64,000 bases of DNA from Crambe crambe (GCA_963924555.1 OZ004595.1:4954599-5018598); one strand, 5' to 3'; positions 10,799-34,000 are shown, counted from the stretch's first letter. Program-made: numbers and translations. Notes: generated by a model not told the origin, from the letters alone.

Positions 10799-13700
10799 TT
10801 ACAAGAATGGTTCAATGTCCAATTCGAGAGCTGAGGCAGGCATGTTGAGTTCAAAGGCACTCAACACTTCAGGATGCAATACTCCCAGTTTTCCCACCAC
10901 ATTTCCCCGGGCTACGATCTCCGCACACCTCCCGGGAAAGAACGTGGAATCTATGGATCAAAGGATAGAGGATCATGTGACACACACCGTAATAATTAAG
11001 GGGGTAATTAATTACGAGTGCCCAGACGTACCACTGACAGCTTGGATGAAGTAACCAGAACCATCTTTAGCAAACGGCACCTCTAGCAGCTGCATGACTC
11101 TATCCAAAAGTCCATGGATCACCTGGTGAGGAACAATAGACATTATTTATAACTACGATGGCACAGCCTATCACTATTTCAGGGCATGGAAAAGTACCCT
11201 GGCACCCGGAAGGAAACTGATCACACCAGAAAACAACATGAACTCGACATGCTTGACTTATGTGGACCCTATGCGTACAACGGTTGATGACTATGACTAT
11301 TGTATGTTATAGATGACTGGTCATGTGACTGGTCATGTGACTGGTCATGTGACTATGCATGTATGACAGGGTTCATATTGGTTCATGAAAGTGAAGCATT
11401 GTGATAACACGGTCGCACATACAATATGTTGGGGGAATCCCATCAATCCCTTTACAACCTGGAATCAGTCACTGTCACATGATCCATGACCATCTATACA
11501 ACAGAACCCTGTACCCAACCTGGAACCAGTCGTATTAGGACCATTCATGGATTATAGGACTTCTTTTGAATCTTTTACGTACGTACTTCAAAACCTGGTG
11601 TTTTATTATAGTAGACTGCACACAATCTTCGGTGATTCTTGGCCCCAACATCTGGAATCACAGTACATACATATATACAAAAAATAAAGTCATACTTGCA
11701 TGAAAATGAAATGAAACTTGTACTTCTTCTTAATAACATTAACAGGGTTCTCCCCAGGCATCCCCAGGCATTTTAATGCCCTTATTATTCACTGGCTTCT
11801 GCACCAGGAGCCATCTCATAATCATTAGGCTTGATGGTGATCATGGTCTTGCCCTTAGGTCCTGGGGAGAACCCTGAAATAGTTGGAAACAACAACAGAA
11901 GAATCTGATAGAGCCATAAGCAGAACCTTTTAAACACTGAAAATTTGGTTGGAAAGGAAGTTTGGAAATGGACCCCATTACATAACTCTAGCTGGCTACC
12001 TCACACAGCTGCACCTTTTTTGCTGTCTTTCAAGACCACGTCAGATACTTCGAACATCTTTAAAGGAAGAGGCAACTTTTTATTGGCAGCAATTGTCTTG
12101 AGGAGGCCTGGAAGGAGAGTGGTCCGTGCAATCTACATACAGACAACTCATCATCCATTGTATTAAGAGTCATAATTATTAGGGGAGACTCCCTGACAAG
12201 GACTCCATGCAATGCATCTTTAGACCACTGAAATGAGGACATTCTAATAAGAACACTTTCTTGAGTCCCATTGCAATAATAATTATTGTGTATTAATTCA
12301 CTAAGAGGACAGAGATCCAACTTAGGCATCCTTTACCCTGAGCATTATATGTACCTGGAATTCGAGTGTTTTAGGATTACTAATGTGGACAGCAGGAATG
12401 TCTTTGATATCTTTCCTCAAATAAGTAGCCACGTCATCACGAGAACACTGTAATAATGGGATACATAATGTACATAGCTAGCACATATAAACATAATTGT
12501 CAAACTTAATAGTGTATCAAAAATCAGCCAGTTATGAAGAATTAAAGTGAATAATGTCTAAATCAGGCTGGAAAGGCACCATTGGGTAAGGGGTACTCTA
12601 ACAGGTAAAGGGTCATCTAACAGGCAAAAGGCATATATGCATAATCACTTACCAAAGCAAATGTAAGGGCCTCAGTGAATCCAGCCCGAGCTATTCCACC
12701 TTTTAACTGATCTGAGAGCTTGTTGATGGGCAGCTGCAAAAAAGTATAACAAGCAACACTTCTCTAACATGGTGTTTCAGGTAATCTTCTACTACTCACT
12801 TGGTGTGCTATGCAGTTGGTGTTTGGAATGGTCATCTTGATGTTGTTGAAACCATAGGCAATAGCCACATCCTCCATAATGTCACAAGGATGGATGACAT
12901 CTGTGTGTCATGTATGTAAGTAAACCTTTCTTAGAGGGACAATGTCACACGGATGGATGCACTGATGTATGCATGAAGGACACTTAAATAATAATAGCAA
13001 GTAAAACAGAGTTACATCAGTTGCAAAAGGAAGATGAACTAGGAATTGCTTGTAAAGCGTTGTTGGGCGAGCGAAGTAATGTTGATAATGTGAAGTTATG
13101 TCCTCATGCACATACATGCAGTTTACACAATTTTTTTTTTTTTGTAAATTATTGGTGGGAGGGGCACATGCATTTCTTTCGTCCAGCCTAGTTATCTCTT
13201 TCTCCTTTTTTCTGTTTTTAGCCTTTGCTGGCTCCATACTACGTATAGTAGCTAATTGTCAAATTCACAAGATTAGTTTGTTGTTGTTGTTTTTTTGCTA
13301 ATCAACATTAAAATGAGTCTTTGTTGTCGCTTAACTAGCAATTGGTTCAGCATATGCACAATGATAATTTTTTGACGTACGTATATATATATATATATTT
13401 ATTATGTAGTTACTGAGCATGTCCCATAGAGAATAGTAGTATCACAACTAGGGTGATATTTTACCATATCGCGTAGTCATATTACGTCCCCCTGGGCAAT
13501 CTTTGCATAATGATTTATTTTATAGCCATGATAATATATAAGTGAAAAATTAGACTATACTTCCTTTTCAAGAGTTAAAAAAATAATTCTGCTGAACTCC
13601 TAGGGGAAAAAATCCAGTAGCTAATTATACTATGGCAATGTGCAATTTGACAACAAGTAGTAAAAACATTTGACAGCAAGTGAAGCAAGTACAGCTATAC

Positions 13701-16700
13701 CTTTTAGATGTGCCTAAACTCCTTAGCTAGCTGCTGTAGTAAGTGGCAGTTCAGCCTGGCAGCCCGGTTGGTAAAGGGTCTGGCCCACGAGACTAGCTGC
13801 ATACAGAGGAAGCTGTAATGCTAGCCACAAAGCACTTAGCGCTTACAATAGACACTTATAAGCCTAGTGTCTACAATCAGAAACACTGTAGAAATCAATT
13901 ACAACTGTAACAAGTCAAGTTCACTCACCCAATAAACAAAACGAATCCAACGGCCTGAAGGCACCATGCATGCTCAGTAGTTACATAATAAATTGATTAT
14001 TACGTAGATACCGTGAAATATCACTGTACTGTCTGATTGGCTGGTATTCACACTCCTGCGGCACTCTGAATACTAGCCAACAGACTCGGTATCAATGTAA
14101 TAATCTATATATATATATCTCTGTTGACATGACCAGAGAGTGGCTCGCTTCAGCTCGCCAATTATTAGAGGGGCAGACTCACTTTGGGGCTACAATTAGT
14201 AACAATTTTAGCTTCTTTAAAAGTAGTCCTTGTTAGTGGGGACTCATTTCCTGAGGGACACAAATAACTGCCGAGGAGGAGGAGAGGATCTAAATATCCA
14301 ATGGAGCTCATGTTACAAGGGTCACATGACACATTTAATTGTGACATCATCATCCTCGTCTTACGAGGAATGACATGACACATTTATTACATTGCCGATG
14401 AGGAGGGTCACTTCTATACTTACATAATGCATTACTATGCCAATGTATTCACATAATGCTGATATTATGTTGTAATACATGTTTCAAGACTCGTTTCTAT
14501 GCCAACGAGTCCTCGTATCTCATATAATTACCATGCTAATGAGTCATATGCAAGTCACATGACACAACTATATGTATGCCTAACCAGCTCTGGTTGGAGG
14601 GACTTCAACAGAGACAGACACCCCATCGTCACACACTTCACTCTTCAGACACATCCTGGTCAGGAGCTTTGCAATGGAGTCTGCAGTCTGGCTGATCCCG
14701 ATTGACCGGTTGATCATGGCAACTGGCACAGTTTCCATCCTGTAGCTCAGTTTCTAGAATTGAAATGTTGATAAGGCTATATTATTGGGGTGAGCCTGAG
14801 CAGAGCCTCACACTAGCATGTTGGCTGCCAGAGTTTGCATTATATATATCTCGTACATTCTAACAATAGTGGCTTTTCTCTTTCATCACAGTAGATTGCA
14901 CATGTGTATGTAAACACGTGCTAAGAGAGGGCTGCTGAGACAGCTGAACAGAAGGAAGAATGTCGTAGATCAAGAAAAACATGCTTCCCAAATGCTGGCC
15001 CAGAGAAAAGAAAGCCTCAGGCATCGAATAGCAGAGATATTTTGGTTTGCTTGCTAGCTACTAAAAACAAACTCAAATGAGACTCAGCATGCTTCCAAGA
15101 TCACTGAACAGAAAGAAGAAAGTAGGAGATAGAAGGCAAGACATCCTGCTCAAAGCACAGCTACAGAGAAAAGACAGTGCTTGAGGGAGAGTGTAAGTCG
15201 GCCGAGGCCAGGCTCAGAAATTGCAGACCAGAGATTGTCTTCAGAAAGAGGCCATTCTCACTGTTTCACCCTTGCTGAAAGGGAACATGCATCACATTCA
15301 GCTCAGGCTTGCCTGAGCTGAATGTCACTAATCTGGGTCAATTTTTGTGGTTTCACAGTAACTGGAAGTCTAGCTTTTTAATCAAATCACCCTGCATTGT
15401 ATGGTCACTCCACCATGTCCATCCCAAGCTATCACCTCACTATAAGGTGATCACAGTAAAATAACAAAGCAGATGGTCCATATGTTCAGGATACACATCG
15501 TTTTAGTGTTTTTCTAGTTTACTGGTCTAAGGCTGAACACTTGATACATTGACACACTTACTGGGTAGAGTTCCACTGATCCATCTGGTTTTTCTATTTC
15601 TGCATATTCAGCTCTGAAAAATAAGATAATTTGATATTAAAACAATGTATTCTAATAGCCACAAGAAATCCTTTGATGCGGTATTCAAGCACCGCTCTGA
15701 TCAGTTCCACTGAGGAGAACCCTGTAATGGACTTCGGGGTCAGTTAACCCAACATTTGATGACATAGAACTCAAACACCTGTTATACTTCTTCCCATTAT
15801 ACCAGTGCAGGAAAATGGACGGCAGTTCTGGACACATGTCCTGTGTCAGACTGCTGGACTTACTCAAAGGGCTCTTGACAATATTGGCTGAACATGGTCA
15901 CCAAGGTGTCCAGGACTATTTTAGCCTACAGAGATCAACAATTTTCCCATTGGATATTAATTTCAAAGATGTACATAGGAAATACAGTTTCATAAGATTT
16001 TGATCGGCCACTCCCTTAGAATGGCAAGTGCTCTAGCCGACTCAGGACATACTTTGTTGAGGTCCGTGGCGGTTATGTCGATGAAAACATTTCTTGTATT
16101 CAGTGTAATCTTGGTATGATCACCTAACAACAGTAAAAGAATTTTCCAATAATAAGAATAATTATTTTGTGGCCAGAACTTTCAAAACACACTGTCCAGC
16201 AGTGTTCCAGAGATACAAAGGTTTATTATGTACACAAAAATCAATGTACTGTATAATGAACTGCAGTTAGCACTGAATTGATACTGTGATCATGTCAGAT
16301 CAAAAGGTTAGCCTTGGCCCAGGCAGTGCTTCTTTTTAGGACCTGTCTAAAAGAGAGCCTGGTATCAGTTGTTCGTTTTAGCCTCGGAATTCTGAGGCTT
16401 CCGTATATTCCTTGTAAATGGATGTTTATTCAGATCATTGAAAAAAATAATCTGAGCATCAAACAATAAAGAGAGTCTTTGGACCATAAGTGCTGCAGTA
16501 GTGAATGGTATGGAAGAACTGGATAAAGAGAAGGAGAAAGGAATCTCACTCAGTAAACTTTCAGGTTATTGCCTGTATACTACACGCATGCGCAAACAAT
16601 TGATGAAAATAGAGCCTGGGGACGAGGCTAATCAAAAGGTGTGAATTTCTCTCATTATATTTAACCCTGTACTGGTACACACTGGAAAGAATACCGAGAT

Positions 16701-19044
16701 ATAAAAGAGAGAATACTGAGATATAAAAGAGAGAATACTGAGATATAAAAGAAAGAATACTGAGATATAAAAAAGAGAATACTGAGATATAAAAGAGAGA
16801 ATACTGAGGTACAAAAGAGAGAATACTGAAATGAGGAGTCACTTACGTACCATTGATGATGGGAGGCATTGAAAGGACAACTCTGTTCTTATCGTATATA
16901 ACAGGATAAACAGGTTTATCCCGTATGATGGGTAGATAATGGCGAAGATGGCTATCTTTCTGTGTATAAAGAGAAGAGTGGTAATAATAATTGTACTGAT
17001 CCCAGGTAGAAAGCAAAATTTTAGAGATTGGGGAAAGCCTTAGCTATGTGCAATCAGTGTGATCAGGACATCTTTCTACCTCCTCTCTTGACGAAACGAG
17101 GTTATATCTGTCCTTCTCACATGGGAAATCAGGTGGCCAGAGAGAAACCATAATCAAGTCATTTCCAATGAACAGGAAGTGCATAAAACTTCCAGTACAT
17201 TTACTAAGTACTATGAGACATTCACTCAACCCCATCTCATTAAAACATACTAACTGAATATAGATCCATCATTTCAACAGCTGTGTATTCCTTGGTCTGG
17301 AGTAAAAGAAAATTGGGGAAGTTCAACATATTTGCATGTTAAATTAGTTCTACCTGGTTGAGTGGTCTGAATTTGATGTCGGCTGGAGGCAAGGCTTCGT
17401 ATGTGAAGGGACCCTCAATTGTATCCAGGTCATGAGTTCCTATGGCAACCAGACTACGCTTCCTAGAATAATATCACCAAGTCACACATGTACACTGTAC
17501 ATAGGGCCAGGGCAAGCTTGAACATAATTATACTATTGCAATAGTCTTTGCTATTGATTTAACACCCTAAATTTAACAACACCTGTATGAGATGTTACCT
17601 CTCTCTCTCTCTCTCTCTCTCTCCAAGATTCTCAAATTAGCTTGCTTGGGCCCAACACAAGATTCCTGGACTTTCGACCTCACCTGCCGATATTCTGGTG
17701 GAGTTTATCTTGTAGGTCGATAAAGCTATCATAGCTTGCCTGCACAAGCAAACACAGAATGAGTTAGATCACGCGCCACTTGGCTGCTCCAAGATAAATG
17801 TACTTTATTGTACCTGAGTGAATTTGATGTTCCTCAAGACTGCCCCAAGGCCGAATGGACGAACTTGAGCAGTCTAAACCAACAACATAACAGAGTAATC
17901 ATATCACAGTGGAACCCTATCAACCTTGGGCCTGAACAGAGTGACAGCTCTAAGACCCTTTTACATACTGGTCGCTAATAATGAGGCTTAATAACAGGTT
18001 CTGTCTTAGCTAGGGACTTCAATCTGGTGGTGACCTGTGACCATTAAGTCACAATTATAGAAGAAATCTGAGATGGTTATATTTATGACTATTAACTGTG
18101 GGTGTAGGTGTGGTATTATTGTTCTAATTTCAAGACAGCTGCTTGCCTCTGGTTTTATGATCATGCGTTGCATGTGACCTGTCTTGGGCTTGATGGCTCT
18201 GTATCGAGGAGCTTGCATCCTATGAGGAAATATGCTAATATCACAATAAGATAACGCCCCTAGCTACTGCATAGGAGACAACTACATACAATAATTAATT
18301 ACCATGAAAGCCATATCAAATTTTTGAGTAATTGGATTTGGTTGCTAGGTAGTAAAATGACAAGGACCCAAGCTAAGGGGTATTATATCTTCCCCACTTA
18401 CTGATTGAGAAAGACAAGTAGACCACGAGTTAACCCTTCCATACACAGGAGATCATACCTACGTACCATGAAGAAAGTAGTTTGAAAGGGGTTAATCTGA
18501 TAGAAATGTCACAATACCTGTTTGCAGGAACTTCTATCTTGTATATGACCACATCTGATGCTTCCTGACCTTTTGCTTCCCCTTGTTCTCTGATAAGCAT
18601 CTGCTTCTCCGATGTCTAGTGGAAGAAAGGGTACATTAGGAGTGGAAGAAAGGCTACACTGTCAAGAAAATTTCAAATGAAGCTGCCATAAATAAGACTT
18701 TGAGTTCAAAATTCTACACAGAATTTATTCTAATTACTTATACACTTCATAATAAAAATACCGGTCTGGGGGTGTGGCACTTTTGCTATAAGAAACCCCA
18801 TAGTGCTGAATTGATACACTGAAAACAGTACCAACTCACATGTGCTTTCTGGAATCTTACTTACTTACCACCTCATCCAATTCGATTCCAAACTCAAAAC
18901 AAAGCTCATCGAATTCTTCATCAGCTAGCAATAGAGTACCACAATCCACTAATTATACGCAATTGCTTCATGAGAGTGTGACTCACTGTATGTTTTCCCC
19001 AGAACTTGGAAGAGGAGGTCTCTTTGTACGCTTATAGTAGGCAT
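10799..19044 (-). CDS. FARSB: Phenylalanyl-tRNA synthetase beta subunit (cytosolic)
   Basis: This is the beta chain of the cytosolic alpha2-beta2 enzyme that charges tRNA-Phe. I placed 21 exons from the protein family: 18987-19044, 18869-18924, 18518-18615, 18402-18458, 18147-18219, 17814-17873, 17684-17739, 17354-17462, 17255-17296, 16851-16959, 16053-16123, 15864-15925, 15562-15613, 14585-14753, 12800-12900, 12653-12733, 12355-12447, 12015-12132, 11587-11651, 11032-11122, 10799-10950. They sum to 591 codons including the stop, giving 590 aa, close to the roughly 589 of animals. Diagnostic stretches are [82 protein letters not shown] and FFPGRCAEI. One intron has a GC donor (18141-18146). 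The gene is divergent from the LPCAT3-like gene. Confidence 0.97.
13995..14105. mobile_element. Foldback MITE in a FARSB intron
   Basis: The outer arms GATTATTACGTAGATACC (13995-14012) and the complementary 14088-14105 match with two mismatches. An inner pair (GTCTGATTGGCTGGTATTCA against the segment around 14067-14085) also pairs, giving a nearly continuous hairpin of about 111 bp. It is non-coding. Confidence 0.65.
15294..15325. repeat. Short perfect hairpin
   Basis: Two 15-bp arms (ACATTCAGCTCAGGC and its complement) are separated by 2 nt, inside the FARSB intron between exons 13 and 14. It may be a tiny foldback remnant. No function is implied. Confidence 0.7.
16688..16832. repeat. 22-bp tandem repeat, about seven copies
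   Basis: The core AATACTGAGATATAAAAG recurs every 22 bp from about 16690 to 16822 in the FARSB intron just downstream of exon 10. Open frames on the minus strand here arise from the repeat and are not coding. Confidence 0.9.
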
Positions 19045-19243
19045 CTTGTCCCTAGCTAGCTACGCCACGTGAGAAATTTTAAAATATTGCGGATATTTAG
19101 AAAGAGATGTGCAAGTGAGTTTTGAGTGGTTGACTGAGCCGACACCAGCTGAGCCGTAGTTTTACCGAGGGAGCTGGCAGGTCTGTACTGAGTATTCTCT
19201 TTGGAAGTACTGCAAGGTGGAATTCTGTTCGTGAGCAAGCTAG
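19045..19243. promoter_or_regulatory. Divergent promoter region FARSB / LPCAT3-like
   Basis: Only 199 bp separate the two start codons, which face away from each other, so both promoters and 5' UTRs must lie here or overlap the first exons. No clear TATA box is visible. A bidirectional promoter is an inference from the spacing. Confidence 0.55.
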
Positions 19244-27587
<8,344 letters not shown>

Positions 27588-28085
27588 TGCACTACAATGT
27601 TAGTAATTTTCCTATGTACATGCAGTCACACTAGCAAATTTCATCTTCCTCTGTTAGAATTATTAATTATTCTTCTAAGCTTGGTATTGGTAACTATTAG
27701 TCTGGCAGCATCGACCCTTTACCTCTTTTTTTCTTGGGCTGCCAGACTATATATAGGTGTTAAACTATTATCATGAGAGTCCAGAGTTCTCACCACACAA
27801 CCCAGTAAGGGTCCCCTGCATGACCAGCTGACTCTGGTATATTTTATTATTGAAGTTGCTTTCACAAGGAAAGTACCAGACAAGATTAATTCACTGTTTG
27901 AGAAATCAATCGATCAGTACATTTAGACAGAACTGCATGATATCTTTGGATATTGTAGGGATTGTACAAAAATAGAACATTAATTGATAATAGGGATAAA
28001 ACAATTATGATAAAATAATTTGATTTTGCCAAGAAGAAGGTTTTCAGAATTGTGAATCAAAAGAAAACTAAGAAGAATGATGTCA
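27588..28085. other. Convergent 3' intergenic region with small hairpin
   Basis: This separates the ends of the LPCAT3-like (+) and Kelch (-) genes. It contains a hairpin at 27698-27749 with 12-bp arms TAGTCTGGCAGC and GCTGCCAGACTA, related to the foldbacks at 4438 and 49061. Nothing else is recognised. Confidence 0.6.
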
Positions 28086-31000
28086 TTAAACTATCTTGAT
28101 GGTTGATACGGCTCCTACATAACTTCTTTCGTACTTCATTTGCATCATATATGTCCAAGAATCCGTCTCGGGATCGTACTTCTCCACACTGGAGAGCTGT
28201 TCTGCTCCGTCGAACCCACCCACTGCAACGATCTTCCCGCTCAGGAGAGCTGCGCCCACCCCTGCCCGAGGGGAACTCATAGGACTCAGCGTCACCCAGG
28301 TGTTCTCCCGAGGATCGTAACGCTCGAGAACGCAGAGGTTATTCCGTTCATCGTGTCCTCCGAAGACGTAAATATGGTCCTTGTATGTCACTGCACCCAC
28401 GGCGCTGCGACGATGGTTCATATGCATAGCCGAAAACCAGCGGTTTAGCTTCGGGTCGTACCTCTCCACAGTGTTTAGAAACATACAGGCGTGGCAGCCC
28501 CCAATGGCATAAATACTGTCCTCAAATGTAGCCACTCCTGGACTGTCCCTCCGCATGTTCATGCTGGCAATCGATTCCCATTCCCCCGTCTGGGGACTGT
28601 AGCGTTCGGCTGAGCGGAGTCTTAGAGTGCTGTCTTGGCCTCCAATGGTGTATATAAAACCATCATGGACTATCACACCTGATGGGGCAGGAAAATAACA
28701 ATGAGTCATGCTAGACAAACTGAAATCTTATAGTCACTTGATCACTTGATCATTCCAACCAAATTAAATTTAAAACACCAGCCAAGTAATCTCTTAATAG
28801 TAAGAAATGGCTAACAACGAGGGGTTCCACATTTAAGGGTCACTATACTGAGGGGTTCTACAGATGTAACATACCAGCACTGGCTCTTCTATGCTTGAGA
28901 GGAGCAATCATCTTCCATCGGTTCATTCTCGGGTCAAACACCTCCACTGTGTTCTGAAACCTCTGTCCATCATGCCCTCCGATGGCGTACAGCAGTCCAT
29001 TGAGGATCGCAAGCCCCACCCCATTACGGGGGATGTGGGTGGGGCTACCTGTCTCCCACACACCAGTCTCAGTGTCGTAGCACTCGACCATTTTGATGGC
29101 TGTGTTACCATCCCAACCTCCAATGGCATACAGCTTCTCGTGAGGCTTGCGAGTATGTAATCTGTGTGGTTCAATCTGAAAGAAAGAAAGAAAAAAAAGG
29201 TGTAGGAAAGAAGATATGAAACACAAGAACGTAAATTTCAACCTGAATCTTCATGCATTGCATCAGAGCTTGAAATAATTCCCTTTCAATTTTGTTGTCG
29301 GACCAACAGGAAATGACCAGACGAACTGCAGCTTTGCCTGGACATTTCAGTTTGTTATATACTTATAATTGCCCCTGAGTAAATTAATTTCAGGTGTGAT
29401 TATTTTGCTGGCTAGAGACTAGGTTTTCCCCTTTTGGGTTGGTCCAACCAACATTCAGTACTTTAAAAATGGTCAAGTATTTCTTTTAATGACTGGGAGT
29501 ACACAAAGTCGATCAGTGCAAATTCAGTGCTCTGCCATTAATGTCTGGTTAAAATGTAATTTAATTAACCCTGGGGGTATTACACTTCTGCATGTAGGAG
29601 ACACTTGTATGGAGTGCTTGAACTCAAGAAGTACAAAGGATTCTTAATTGGATTAAGTTGGAGCCATTGATTGAAGCCTTTAACTCAATTATAAAGCTTC
29701 AGAATCAGAGTCCAGATACTAGGCACTCTGACCTGGAAACATTAGTGCAATTAGATCCCCAAACCATAATCTGTACAAGTCATGCACACAGACTAGACAA
29801 GAAATTGCCTTTTAATTGATCAGTTTAATTATTGTTACGTTATTATATTATTGTGGTCATGTGTGATTGGCCAATTACAATACACTATGATGGTCATGTG
29901 ACCATGCATGGAGGTCATCTACTAAGGTATCAATGGCATTCACTGGATCCTTCATTATATTTAACTAACCACCTCATTATAGTATGTGATCGGCTCTGAA
30001 ACAATACCGACACCTGTGAGCCCTTTATCTGGCTCAAGGAGAAGCAGCCCTCTTGTTGGTGAAGCCTAATAATTGTTCTTCTGACTGTTATACACAAGTA
30101 TTTTTTACCCATGGCTCTGCTGGCATTTGAAATTTGGTCAAGAATTTGAGAGAGTTAGAGTAGTGTATTGATCAAAGATGATAAGTGAATGCATAGACTT
30201 TTAGAATGCAGTTATATCAAAATTATCCTGTCGTTTCAGATATGCAATTCTCTGCAGTTAAAGCCTACTACATAACAACATTATGATTGCTGAATGATCA
30301 TTATTTAAATACTGTTTATGGAACGTGTATGGAGAATTAATAACTCTGACCTCAGAGGCTCTACCATATCAAAGTAAAGTGAAAACCAATCAGTTAGTTG
30401 TGAAATGTCAAAAAGGGTTTGTTACTGACAAGTTACACCGCTGAATTCACAATTCCTTTCATGCAGGGTTACCATGATACTGTACCCACACTAAACAAAG
30501 TTAGTAACTATGCCACATATGTAGCATAATACTAGTAGTCCATAGGTAAATACAGTGGAACCTCACACTCCGAATAAAGGTCACCTCTCTGTAACGGACA
30601 CTTGTTGCTGTCCCACCATAGTACTTTGTGTATTAAATGACCTCTGAATAAAGGTCACCTCTCTGTAACGGACACTTGTTGCTGTCCCACCATAGTACTT
30701 TGTGTATTAAATGACCTCTGAATAAAGGTCACCTCTCTGTAACGGACACTTGTTGCTGTCCCACCATAGTACTTTGTGTATTAAATGACCTCTGAATAAA
30801 GGATACCTCTCTACAAAGGACAATTTCAGTGGCCCCAGATTGTCTGTTATTCAGAGGTTCCACTGTATTGCTTTGATGGTTGGACAATCTCCTGAGCTTT
30901 ATAATTTCTATCTCTAGGCATTTCATAGATCTACTCAATTATATTATTGCCGAATCAAAAACTTGCAAAGGGATCACTATAAAGCTGCGTCTATTTGATC

Positions 31001-34000
31001 TAATTTGTGACCATGTGACCACCCAACAATCCGTAACCCACTGCATTTGTTGTTGGGAGTGAATTCGGGACAGGAATGAGCCAATCAATTGGCCTGAATG
31101 GATCAAAGCATGCCTCCAGTCTTATGCAGTTAATTGAGCTTCAAAACACTGCGCAATCGATAAGTGTAGTCTGTGATATCTGTGATATCATATAATATGG
31201 TTTACTTTTTTGAATATTGAAGAGAGTTTTTGAATTCATACAGTATGGGCTGGATTTTTAAACGACTTTCTTATGCTCCCCCCACCACCACCACCACCAC
31301 ACACTAACTCACAAAATGTAGCTCTTTTACATAAAGTAGCTCAGGTATTTCAAGATGTTAAAATCTCAGTTACATTAATGAACATACCACTAGCTATGTG
31401 GTGAGGGAAATTAATAGCACCCAACGGCTTTCAAGACTATATTATTCACTGTAAAGAATTAATACTTCGGCCCTTTAGCCTCCAGAGGTCGTTGTATGTA
31501 TTCAAATGCACTGCATTCCAGAACATCAGCCATTGTGACAACAACAGCCACGACAAAGCACACCACTCGACTACAGGAATTCAATAAGTTAGCTGCTAAC
31601 CTTATTGGCAAATTAAGTAAAAATTGCTGCAATTGTTCTGAGGTATGTACATTATCATGTAAACAGATGTGAGCAACCTTGTATGTCTTCAGGTACTAGA
31701 ACTTAATAGTTATTACTTCAGTCCTAGCAAAAGCCACTCCCAATCAATCAAATTCTTTAGGCTAAAACTGTGCTCAATAATCCATGTCCAACTCATAGTG
31801 GTAGCCATGGTGACTGGACCCATGGGAGATACAAATAATCAAATGTACAGTCCTAGCAAAAGCCACTCCCAATCAATCGAATTCTTTAGGCTAAAACTGT
31901 GCTCAATAATCCATGTCCAACTCATAGTGGTAGCCATGGTGACTGGACCCATGGGAGATACAAATAATCAAATGTATAGTCCTAGCAAAAGCCACTCCCA
32001 ATCAATCGAATTCTTTAGGCTAAAACTGTGCTCAATAATCCATGTCCAGACTCATAGCGGTAGCCATGGTGACTTGACCCATGGGAGATACAAATAATCA
32101 AATGAACTGCTACAAGATTGGTACAAGCTTGATACATCTTTCAAGGATCCTTTCAAGTGCTTTGAGACGGTTTGCTGTGTTAAATTACCCCTATTGCAGA
32201 GCTCAGACCAAATCCTGTGGTGATGCGACTGCTTGCTATATGTTACCACTATTGCAGTGGCCTTATGTTACCACTATTGCAGTGGCCTATGTATAGGGAG
32301 GTGGTCATCGAAAAAGATGCTTTGGGACATGGTGGAGTGACCTTCGTGGTCTCATTATAGGGTGGTCTGATTAGATAGTTAACCCATTGTACATTATATA
32401 TTTTTTGATAATGAAAAAGAAACCTTACAAATTTAAGGGTTATTTGATGTGATTTTACTCCAAAAAACAAACGAACAAAAAAACCTTTCCACACACATCA
32501 ATGAGCTTAACAGTCGGTGCAGTTAAAAAGGACAAGGCTGGTGAGCTGATGCTGATACAAGCAAACTGAAAGGAAGTCAGTAGTCTTTGATCTGAAGAAA
32601 ATAAGCTTAAGCTGATAATTCTGGAACACACCTGCTTTTGAAGTTGATTTAATGTGCCTTGTGCTACGAAAAAAAAAGATTTTGTGAAATCTTTTGAAGT
32701 TGATCATAAAATGGCCTAGGGCCATATCAGCTCTTTGAAGTACGGTGTATTAACTACAGATACAAAAACCTTAGGCTAGCTGTTTCGCTTTTGAAGCTGA
32801 TCAAGCCATGTAAAATGTTGGCAGACAGCTTTTTGAAGTCTAGAGGTACCGACATGCGCATATGCATCAGCTGCAAGCCCGTTTTTATTAGGCCTAAAAA
32901 TCGATGAATGAATTCTATGTCAAACTTTCAGGTTACGATATAGAGTTTGCTTATGAATAATTCATAAGTTAATGAGCTACACTCTGTTCTAGCCATGAGC
33001 CTTTTTTGTTGAAAACTGCAGCTTGTGCCTGAGAAGCATCTCTTACTCTACAGCTGAGTGCAAAAATGACTCCCTGGAAAGCTATGGTTACGGAGAAACA
33101 CACCGCTTATGGCTGCCTACCTCGATCGATTTCTAGTCGGCAAATTTTTCCAACCTCAGTTGCTCGATAACTGCATTCTGTGCTTATTTCAGTCCAACAG
33201 ACTGATATCTAGGGACAAATTGAGAGTTCTTGGCTAAATGATGAAGCTATCTTCAGATACGGCAACTTTTACCTGGTTTTACCGCGACCGATCAGCTTTG
33301 AGTAGCTGTAACTCTTGTTCACTACTTTTCTGGTTCAAAATTACTCAGTACGGCCCTGCCCACTAGCTTGAATAACCATCAAATACGGCCAAGGTTGGGA
33401 AACTAATTGAGGTAAGGTAGCCATAGTGGTGTTTCTCCGTAACCATAGCTTTCCAGGGAGTCATTTTTTACACTCAGCTGTAGAGTAAGAGGTGCTTCTT
33501 AGGCACAAACTGCAAGTTTTCAACCAAAAAGGCTAATGGCCCAGCTCATTAACTCATGAATTATTCATAAGCAAACTCTAATTATCGTAACCTTAAGATC
33601 TCTTTATTTAGGTGTATGTATAGACATCCTGGCACTATTTGAACAGGATGGGTTACAGCCTCTATACAAGATCAGACAGGTAGGATATGCTAGGATTATT
33701 AATAGGATATGCTGGAATAATCTTTGAACAGGACCTCTATACAAGATCAGACTATAGGATATGCTGGAATAATCTTTGAACAGGATGGGTTACAAGATCA
33801 GACTGCCCCATCAATAGGATATGCTGGAATAATCCTTGAACAGGATGGGTTACAAGATCAGACTGCTCCATCAATAGGATATGCTGGAATAATTTGATAA
33901 GTCGACTAGGACAGGATATGATACTTCCAACTAATGTAGTTATGTATGCAAACAAAAAAAACTTTGAACTTCACTTTGACAGAATTAAGGGGGGACCAGT

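Noticed and set aside
11742-11877. GGGTTCTCCCCAGG inverted ends, possible MITE in a FARSB intron
   Set aside because: The arms are only about 14 bp and no target duplication is clear. Similar ends near 38724-38890 hint at a family, but support is too weak to list.
16561-16842. 93-codon minus-strand frame with [11 protein letters not shown] repeats
   Set aside because: It is a translation of the 22-bp intronic tandem repeat.
31669-32097. 142-codon open frame
   Set aside because: It is created by three 129-bp tandem units (period divisible by three) inside an intron, and there is no domain-like composition.
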